From Saccharomonospora piscinae (GTDB lineage: Bacteria; Actinomycetota; Actinomycetes; Mycobacteriales; Pseudonocardiaceae), in assembly GCF_005862235.1 (NCBI RefSeq), contig NZ_VCEK01000001.1:62001-126000 (forward strand): a DNA stretch of 64,000 nt, in the 5' to 3' direction. Under the pieces are notes generated by a model, which did no database searches, was not told the DNA's origin, and saw only the letters and a list, made by a program, of their open reading frames with translations. A program made the position numbers and the translations under genes. Shown piece after piece: positions 58,222 through 64,000 of this stretch (the stretch's first letter is position 1; each line of letters begins with the position of its first letter).

Positions 58222-58986
58222 ATGAGCGCGCCGTACGGAGGTAACGACCCGCAGTGGGGTCAGCAACCGCCCGCGAATCCGGGAACCGGGGGTTTCGCCC
58301 AGCAACCCGGCTCACCACCCTACGGGCAGCAACAGTACGGTCAGCAGGCCCAGCAGCCGTACGGCCAGCAGTACGGCCAGCCCGGATACGGCGCGCCGGG
58401 CCAGTACGGTCAGCAGCCGGGATCGAACCCGTACGAACAGTCGCCGCCTCAGGGCATACCGCAGGACCCCTACGGCCAGCAGTACGGCGCGCCGCAGCAG
58501 CAGGGCCAGTACGGGCAGCAGCCGTACGGTCAGCAGGGCTACGGGCAGCAGGGCTACGGTCAGCCCGGTTACGGGCAGCAGCCCTACGGTGCGCCCCAGG
58601 ACCAGCAGAACGCCTACGGCCAGTACGGCTCACCGCTGCCGCCGGAGCAACCCTCGTCCGGCGGACCGGGTAAGGGTCTCTGGATCGGCATCGGTGCGGC
58701 CGTGGTCGTACTCGCGGCCGCCGCCGTGGTGCTGTTCTGGGTACCGGGCCTGCTCAACCCCACCGTGTTCGACCAGAACAGCATGCAGAGCGACGTCCAG
58801 GGGCTGCTCGAGGACAGCTTCGGACTGACCGTCGAAAGCGTGAGCTGCCCGGCCGATCAGGCCGTGGAGGAGGGCAACTCCTTCTCCTGCGAGGCCACGG
58901 TCAACGGTGAACAGCAGAGCGTGCAGATCACGGTGACCAGCGACGAGGGTCACTACACCGTGGAGCCGCCCACCGCGCAAGGCTGA
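58222..58986 (+). CDS. Gln/Gly/Tyr-rich membrane protein with DUF4333 domain
   Basis: Residues 1-145 are [13 protein letters not shown] repeats, then a membrane helix ([19 protein letters not shown]) and an external DUF4333 domain with two cysteines ([17 protein letters not shown]). AAAGG precedes the ATG. The low-complexity part could phase-separate or bind envelope partners. Position matches the mycobacterial Rv2091c membrane protein. Confidence 0.78.
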   Translation: MSAPYGGNDPQWGQQPPANPGTGGFAQQPGSPPYGQQQYGQQAQQPYGQQYGQPGYGAPGQYGQQPGSNPYEQSPPQGIPQDPYGQQYGAPQQQGQYGQQPYGQQGYGQQGYGQPGYGQQPYGAPQDQQNAYGQYGSPLPPEQPSSGGPGKGLWIGIGAAVVVLAAAAVVLFWVPGLLNPTVFDQNSMQSDVQGLLEDSFGLTVESVSCPADQAVEEGNSFSCEATVNGEQQSVQITVTSDEGHYTVEPPTAQG

Positions 58987-59060
58987 TCGCACGTCCGGTG
59001 GTGTCGGCTCGCTCGCAAATGGTTGGCGCCGCACCCGCATCGGACGACAGGATCGAGCAC

Positions 59061-60251
59061 ATGAACGATGTAGCGGTCCGCGCGCTGCGCGACGACGAGT
59101 TCCGTTCCGCTCACCGGCTCTTCCGGGCCGCCCTGCACGCTGGGCCGGGGACCGACGAGGAGTGGGAGCGCGTCCGCCCGGTGTTCCAGCCGGGCCGCGT
59201 GCTCGGAGCGTTCGACGAGCAGCTGGTGGGCACGGCGCGGTCCACGGACGCCGAGCTGGTCGTGCCCGGCGGCGCGCGGGTCCCGCTGGCCGCGGTCACG
59301 GGTGTGGGGGTACGGGCGGACCGCACGCGGCGCGGCGTGCTGACGGGGCTCATGCGTACCCAGTTGGCCGAGCTGGCCGGTCGCGGAGTGAGTGCCGCGA
59401 CGTTGTACGCCACCGAGGGGCCCATCTACGGGCGGTTCGGCTACGGGATCGCCGGCCGCGCCCGCTCGTACACCGTGTCCCGGCAGCGGGCGCGGTTGCG
59501 GCCCGACGCCCCCGAGGGCGGTCGGATCGAAATGCTCGATCTGGACGAGGCGGAACGCAGGCTGCCCGAGGTGTACTCGGCCCTGCCCCTGCGGCCGGGG
59601 ATGATGAGCCGCGACCGGTGGTGGCCCGGGCTGTTCGCGGGAATGCGCAGCGGCGACGACCCCGCGGTGGCCCTCGTACACCACGGCGCGGACGGCCCGG
59701 ACGGCTTCGCGCTCTACCGGGTGAGCCGGGACTCCGGGATGTCGGCGACGCTGCGCGTGGTCGATCTCCACAGCGGCAACGCCACGGCGTTCGCCGGGCT
59801 GTGGCGGTTCCTGCTCGGCGTGGACCTGGTCGACACCGTGATCGCGCGAAACCGGCCGCTCGACGAGCCGGTCGAGCTGTTGCTCACAGACCCCCGCGCC
59901 TGCGAGACCACCGAGCTGACCGACGAGACGTGGCTGCGGCTGGTGGACGTCGAAGCGGCGCTCGCCGCCCGGACCTGGCACGGGGCGCCGCTGGTGCTGG
60001 AGGTGACGGACCCGGTTCTCGACCACAACACCGGCCGTTACCGGGTGGGTCCGGACGAGGTGAGCCGCACCGACGAGCCTGCCGATGCCGCACTGGGCGT
60101 GGCCGAGCTGGCGATGATTTTCGCAGGCGGGTGGCTGCCCTCGGCGCTGGTGGACGCGGGCCGGATCAGCGTGCTCGACCCCGGCGTGGCGGTGCGGCTC
60201 GACGAACTGGCCCGTACTCGGCGGGCCCCCTGGTGCGGTACGTTCTTCTGA
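59061..60251 (+). CDS. Eis-like GNAT N-acetyltransferase
   Basis: The 396-residue protein has the Eis family layout: N-terminal GNAT fold with acetyl-CoA motif TGVGVRADRTRRGVLTGLM at 80-98, a central second GNAT fold, and a sterol-carrier-like C-terminal domain ending CGTFF, whose carboxyl group is catalytic in Eis. Such enzymes acetylate amines, including aminoglycosides, but the substrate here is unknown. ATG 59061 preferred. Confidence 0.88.
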   Translation: MNDVAVRALRDDEFRSAHRLFRAALHAGPGTDEEWERVRPVFQPGRVLGAFDEQLVGTARSTDAELVVPGGARVPLAAVTGVGVRADRTRRGVLTGLMRTQLAELAGRGVSAATLYATEGPIYGRFGYGIAGRARSYTVSRQRARLRPDAPEGGRIEMLDLDEAERRLPEVYSALPLRPGMMSRDRWWPGLFAGMRSGDDPAVALVHHGADGPDGFALYRVSRDSGMSATLRVVDLHSGNATAFAGLWRFLLGVDLVDTVIARNRPLDEPVELLLTDPRACETTELTDETWLRLVDVEAALAARTWHGAPLVLEVTDPVLDHNTGRYRVGPDEVSRTDEPADAALGVAELAMIFAGGWLPSALVDAGRISVLDPGVAVRLDELARTRRAPWCGTFF

Positions 60252-60298
60252 GCCGAGAGGCAGGTCGAACGACAAGCAGACGGGTGGAGTGTCCGGCG

Positions 60299-60718
60299 GT
60301 GCGGTTTCGCGGTATGCGGTGGGGATGGGCGGTCGTGGTGTCCGGCGCGGCCGTCACGCTGGGAGCCTGCGCCGGTGACGGCGACGGCGACGACGCCGAC
60401 GACGCTGGCGGGCGGGCGACCGAAACCTCGCGGTCGGTGGTGACCTCGGAGCCGGTCACCTCGCCGTCGGCGGATCACACGTCGCTTACCCCGGTCCCGA
60501 AGGCACTGGACCAGGCGGCCGTGGAGAAGTCCGTGCGCTCGGTACTGCGCGGCAGCTACGGTATCGCCGACGTGGAGAGCGTCAGTTGCCCGGCGGCGGA
60601 GCCGGTCCGGGTGGGCAACACGTTCGACTGCACCGCGCGCATCGGCGGCGAACCCGCACGGGTGCCCATCGAGATCCTCGACGAGGACGGCCGTTACGAG
60701 GTGGGACTTCCCGTGTGA
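60299..60718 (+). CDS. DUF4333 lipoprotein
   Basis: The 139-residue product begins with a signal peptide (RWGWAVVVSGAAVTLGAC) with lipobox LGAC, a Ser/Thr/Asp-rich linker, and a DUF4333 domain (SVSCPAAEPV, FDCTARIGG). It is a paralog of the C-terminal domain of the 58222 gene. Its stop overlaps the end of the convergent exonuclease gene by 25 bp. GTG 60299 has GTGGAG upstream. Confidence 0.75.
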   Translation: MRFRGMRWGWAVVVSGAAVTLGACAGDGDGDDADDAGGRATETSRSVVTSEPVTSPSADHTSLTPVPKALDQAAVEKSVRSVLRGSYGIADVESVSCPAAEPVRVGNTFDCTARIGGEPARVPIEILDEDGRYEVGLPV

Positions 60719-61656
60719 CCGGGCAGGGCCGCCAGCAGCCGGGTCACCGAGCCACCGAGGTTGTAGCGCTCGGCCAGCTCTTTGACCCGTTCCGGATCGG
60801 CGGGTCCGGTGGGGACCGACTCGCCCGCCGTGGCCGTCACGGGCGCGTCGGTGGCCACACGCACCACCAGCGGCGCCACGGCGAGGTAGTCGGCCGCTTC
60901 GGCCAGCGCTTTCCTCGCCCGGGGCGGCACGTCACGGTGACCGGTCGCCGCGGCCTCGAGCAGTGACTCGAACGAGCCGAACCGGCTGATCAGCTTGGCG
61001 GCCGTCTTCTCGCCGATACCCGCCACGCCGGGCAGGCCGTCGGACGGATCGCCGCGCAGCATCGCCATGTCGGCGTAGGCGGGGCCCGCGCCGTCGGTCG
61101 GCAGCGCGTAGCGGTTGGCGACCTCGTCCGGCCCCAGCACCTCGGCCTTCGCCCAGCCCTTGCCGACGTAGATCACCGAAACGGGGCTGGGTGTGTGGCG
61201 CACGAGCTGGAACAGGTCCCGGTCGCCGGTCACGACCTCGACGGGGCGCGTCCGCTCCCGCGTGGCGAGCGTGCCGATGACGTCGTCGGCCTCGTATCCT
61301 TCGGCCTCCGCCGTGGCGAGGCCGACCGCCTCCAGCAACTCCAGAATGATCGGGACCTGCGGAGTCAGCGTGTCGGGCACCTCCTCGGCGTCCGGGCCGG
61401 ACTCGGCGGGCTCGGCCACCCGGTGTGCCTTGTAGCTGGGCAGCGCCCGCACCCGGAACTCGGGTCGCCAGTCGGCGTCGAGGCAGGCCACCAGCCCGGC
61501 CGGGCGGCGGTCGGTCAGCACGCGCGCCACGGTGTCGGTGAAGCCACGCACGGCGTTGACCGGTGTGCCGTCCGGCGCGGTCATCGACTCGGGCAGGGCG
61601 AAGTACGAACGGAAGTACAGGCTCGCGGCGTCGAGCAGCACCAGCGGGGCGGTCAC
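60694..61656 (-). CDS. 5'-3' exonuclease (FEN/Pol I-like)
   Basis: The PIN-like domain has the metal-binding acidic residues in EGYEADDVIG and VTGDRDLFQL and the helix-three-turn-helix GVAGIGEKTAAKLI. 320 residues from GTG 61656. It resembles the 5' nuclease domain of Pol I without the polymerase. It matches Rv2090. Confidence 0.92.
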   Translation of the reverse strand: MTAPLVLLDAASLYFRSYFALPESMTAPDGTPVNAVRGFTDTVARVLTDRRPAGLVACLDADWRPEFRVRALPSYKAHRVAEPAESGPDAEEVPDTLTPQVPIILELLEAVGLATAEAEGYEADDVIGTLATRERTRPVEVVTGDRDLFQLVRHTPSPVSVIYVGKGWAKAEVLGPDEVANRYALPTDGAGPAYADMAMLRGDPSDGLPGVAGIGEKTAAKLISRFGSFESLLEAAATGHRDVPPRARKALAEAADYLAVAPLVVRVATDAPVTATAGESVPTGPADPERVKELAERYNLGGSVTRLLAALPGHTGSPTS

Positions 61657-61733
61657 GGGCCCAGCCTGCCACACGCCACCGACCCCGGTGGGTGTGCGGG
61701 CGGCCACCACACCACCGGGCTAGGCTCTCGGCC

Positions 61734-62888
61734 ATGTCGCGTCGTTCGCTGCACAACCCCGCCCCCGCTGCCGCCACGTTACGCGCCCGGCTCGATCGCG
61801 CCCGCGGCGCCGCGGCCGATGCCGCCACCGATGCGCTGCTCATCGGGCCCGGTTCCGATCTGCGCTACCTGCTCGGGCAGGCCGGCGGCTCGTTCGAACG
61901 GTTGTCCGTGCTGGTCGTGCCGGCCCGGGACAGCTCCGGCGCCGTGCCGACACTGGTGCTGCCCGCGCTGGAGAAGCCCGGCTACGCCGACGTTCCCACC
62001 GACGAACTCGGTATCGAGGTGGCGACGTGGGTCGACGGCGAGGACCCGTACCGGATGGTGGCCGACCGGCTGGGCCGCAATCCCGGCAGGGTCGCGGTCA
62101 GCGACACCATGGCCGCGCTGCACGTGCTGCGGCTGCGTGACGCCGTGGCCGGCGCGGAGCAGACGCTCGCGGGGCCCGTGCTGCGGCAACTGCGGATGCG
62201 CAAGGACGCCGCCGAGCTGGCGGCCCTGCGCCGGGCGGCCGAGGCCATCGACCGCGTTCACGCGCGCATGGGGGAGTGGCTGCGGCCGGGACGCACGGAG
62301 GCCGAGGTGGGTGCCGACATCACCGAGGCCATCGTCGCCGAGGGGCACGAGCGGGCCGACTTCGTGATCGTCGGATCCGGTCCCAACGGCGCGAGCCCGC
62401 ACCACGACGTGTCCGACCGGGTCATCGAGGCCGGAGACGTGGTGGTCGTGGACATCGGTGGCCCGATCCCGGAGGGCTACAACTCCGACTCCACCCGCAC
62501 CTACGCCGTCGGGGAGCCCGCGCCCGGCGTCGCCGACACCTACGCCGTGCTGCAACGGGCCCAGTCCGCCGCGGTGGCGGCGGTGCGGCCCGGCGCGACG
62601 GCACACGACGTGGACGCCGCCGCGCGGGACATCCTCACCGACGCGGGGCTGGGCGAGCTGTTCATCCACCGCACCGGGCACGGCATCGGGCTGGATGTCC
62701 ACGAAGAGCCCTACATCATGGGCGGCAACGACCTGCCCCTCGAACCCGGTATGGCCTTCAGCGTCGAGCCGGGCGTCTACGACGCGGGACGCTGGGGTGC
62801 GCGGATCGAGGACATCGTGGTGGTCACCGCCGACGGCGTCGAGCCGTTGAACACGCGGCCCCACGAGCTGACCGTCCTGCCGGCATGA
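61734..62888 (+). CDS. pepE: M24 family dipeptidase/Xaa-Pro peptidase PepE
   Basis: Pita-bread metallopeptidase: the two Asp of DIGGPIPEGYNSDSTRTY, His of HRTGHGIGLDVHEE, Glu in SVEPGVY and Glu in RIEDIVV. 384 residues. TAGGCT at 61721-61726 lies seven bases before ATG, leaderless. It matches Rv2089c. Confidence 0.93.
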   Translation: MSRRSLHNPAPAAATLRARLDRARGAAADAATDALLIGPGSDLRYLLGQAGGSFERLSVLVVPARDSSGAVPTLVLPALEKPGYADVPTDELGIEVATWVDGEDPYRMVADRLGRNPGRVAVSDTMAALHVLRLRDAVAGAEQTLAGPVLRQLRMRKDAAELAALRRAAEAIDRVHARMGEWLRPGRTEAEVGADITEAIVAEGHERADFVIVGSGPNGASPHHDVSDRVIEAGDVVVVDIGGPIPEGYNSDSTRTYAVGEPAPGVADTYAVLQRAQSAAVAAVRPGATAHDVDAAARDILTDAGLGELFIHRTGHGIGLDVHEEPYIMGGNDLPLEPGMAFSVEPGVYDAGRWGARIEDIVVVTADGVEPLNTRPHELTVLPA

Positions 62889-63343
62889 CCACCGGCGCGG
62901 GACTGGAGCCACTGGACCGGGCCATCGTCAGGGAACTCGCCGCCGACGGGCGGCGCAGCTTCACCGACCTGGCCGAACGGGTGGGGCTGTCGGTGTCGGC
63001 CGTGCATCAGCGGGTGCGGCGCCTCGAACAGCGTGGCGTGATCCGCGGGTACACGGCCCGGCTCGACGGGGAACAGATCGGGTTGCCGCTGACAGCGCTG
63101 ATCTCCCTCACGCCCAACGATCCCGCCGCGCCCGACGACTACCCGCAGCGGCTCGAGCACATCGCGGAGATCGAATCGTGCTACTCGGTGGCGGGTGACG
63201 AGTCGTACGTCCTGCTGGTGCGCGTGGCCTCACCCCTGGGCCTGGAGGACCTGTTGCGCCGCATCCGGGAGTCGGCCAAGGTCTCCACGCGCACGACCGT
63301 GGTGCTGTCCACCCCGTACGAGGGACGTTCGCCGACGCTCTGA
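62885..63343 (+). CDS. Lrp/AsnC-family regulator
   Basis: The 152-residue protein has an N-terminal winged HTH (FTDLAERVGLSVSAVHQRVR) and a RAM effector domain. Its ATG overlaps the pepE stop (ATGA), so it is coupled. It could sense an amino acid released by PepE; this is inferred from coupling only. Confidence 0.92.
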   Translation: MTTGAGLEPLDRAIVRELAADGRRSFTDLAERVGLSVSAVHQRVRRLEQRGVIRGYTARLDGEQIGLPLTALISLTPNDPAAPDDYPQRLEHIAEIESCYSVAGDESYVLLVRVASPLGLEDLLRRIRESAKVSTRTTVVLSTPYEGRSPTL

Positions 63344-63583
63344 TCAAGGGCCGTGGCGGCAGGTCACTCCTTGTGTCGAAATCCACCCGAACTGGCGATG
63401 TGCCGCTGCGGTGCGTAGTGTTCGGGGATAGCGGTTCAGCAGGCAGCCGCGTCCATGTGGCTGCCCAGCTACCGTGGCAGGCCTGAGTTGTGCTTTCTCG
63501 CTTCCCGACGCCGTGTCCCGGATGGTCGGCCCTTCAGTTCACCTACGCCGGAGTAACAAGGCTGGCGGAAGGAGACGCGAGCA
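63344..63583 (+). promoter_or_regulatory. Upstream region of STAS gene with hairpin
   Basis: This 240-bp gap has no gene. GGCAGCC and GGCTGCC (63442-63465) form a 7-bp stem. AAGGAG near 63571 is the ribosome binding site. No confident promoter was seen. Confidence 0.4.
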
Positions 63584-63973
63584 ATGACTCAGTCCTGTAC
63601 GACCCGAATCACACACCACGACGCGATCACCGTCCTTCGCCTGCACGGCGAGCTCGACCTGCTCGGTACCCAGGAACTGGGCAAGGAGCTGGAACAGGCG
63701 TGCGAGGCCGCCCGGCGCGGCGTCGTGGCGGACCTGACCGGACTCACCTTTCTGTCCTCCAGCGGTCTGAGCCAGCTGCTGCGGCTCGCCGACGTGTGCG
63801 CGCGGCGGAAAGTGGAACTGCGGGTGCTGGCGCCCACCAGGGTGACCTACCGTCCCTTGCAGATCACTGGCCTTGACCAGCAGCTGACCGTGCTCACCAG
63901 CACACTCGACGAGGCGCTGGCCTCGCTGGACCCGGCCGCCACCTCGGCCACCGCGGACGCCGTGGCCGGGTGA
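63584..63973 (+). CDS. STAS-domain anti-sigma factor antagonist
   Basis: The 129-residue protein has the SpoIIAA/RsbV fold with the phosphorylatable Ser in LSSSGLSQLL, after a beta strand VVADLTGLTF. It would free an anti-sigma partner, controlling a stress sigma factor; partner genes are not in the window. Confidence 0.9.
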   Translation: MTQSCTTRITHHDAITVLRLHGELDLLGTQELGKELEQACEAARRGVVADLTGLTFLSSSGLSQLLRLADVCARRKVELRVLAPTRVTYRPLQITGLDQQLTVLTSTLDEALASLDPAATSATADAVAG

Positions 63974-64000
63974 CATCAACGGTTTGGACCGCCCGCCACT

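Overview
The window is a 64 kb chromosomal segment of a high-GC actinobacterium. The gene content points to the Pseudonocardiaceae (Saccharomonospora/Amycolatopsis-like): mycothiol synthesis (mshC), a complete Pup-proteasome system, the actinobacterial integration host factor mihF, a helicase-less PriA and an orphan type VII secretion cassette. The genus is an inference from gene content and order. No rRNA, tRNA, CRISPR array or intact insertion sequence was seen.

Layout. 1-10.5 kb is a housekeeping block: carB (5'-truncated by the window edge), pyrF, mihF, gmk, rpoZ, coaBC, metK, an acyltransferase and priA, many with GTGA start-stop overlaps. 10.6-20 kb is accessory: an unknown protein divergent from a MoxR-type ATPase/VWA pair, a Clp N-domain protein behind two operator dyads, an intracellular subtilase, a DUF3800 gene with a duplicated 3' tail, and a P450/TetR pair sharing a perfect 18-bp palindrome. 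20-25 kb holds mshC and a five-gene minus-strand operon encoding WXG100-like and T7SS-type proteins. 25-31 kb holds an ABC-F protein with a candidate three-residue leader peptide, a phosphoesterase, a PAC2 protein, a HAD phosphatase, a methyltransferase and hisE-hisG. 32-38 kb holds an orphan ParA, a thioesterase-like protein, a RecB-like Fe-S nuclease, a site-2 protease, trmI and two paralogous membrane proteins.

38-55 kb is the Pup-proteasome region: mpa, dop, pup, prcB, prcA, pafA, pafB, pafC, tatA and tatC. Pup ends in GGQ, so Dop must deamidate it before PafA attaches it to substrates; Mpa (C-terminal QYL) feeds the PrcBA core, and PafBC is the DNA-damage transcription activator. A small HTH protein, an aldo/keto reductase, a MOSC protein and a PAP2-lipid kinase fusion are interleaved. 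53-64 kb carries a second lipid kinase, an ArsR/SRPBCC pair, helY, two DUF4333 proteins flanking an Eis-like acetyltransferase, a 5'-3' exonuclease, pepE, an AsnC regulator and a STAS protein. From about 20 to 63 kb the backbone follows the order of M. tuberculosis Rv2130c (mshC) to Rv2089c (pepE), so the extra genes stand out as lineage-specific.

Regulatory texture. Many genes have a TANNNT hexamer 6-7 bases before the start codon, indicating leaderless transcripts, and this fixes several starts. The least explained elements are a 21-bp tandem repeat present in two inverted copies 39 kb apart, the operator dyads of several small regulators, and the DUF3800 locus.
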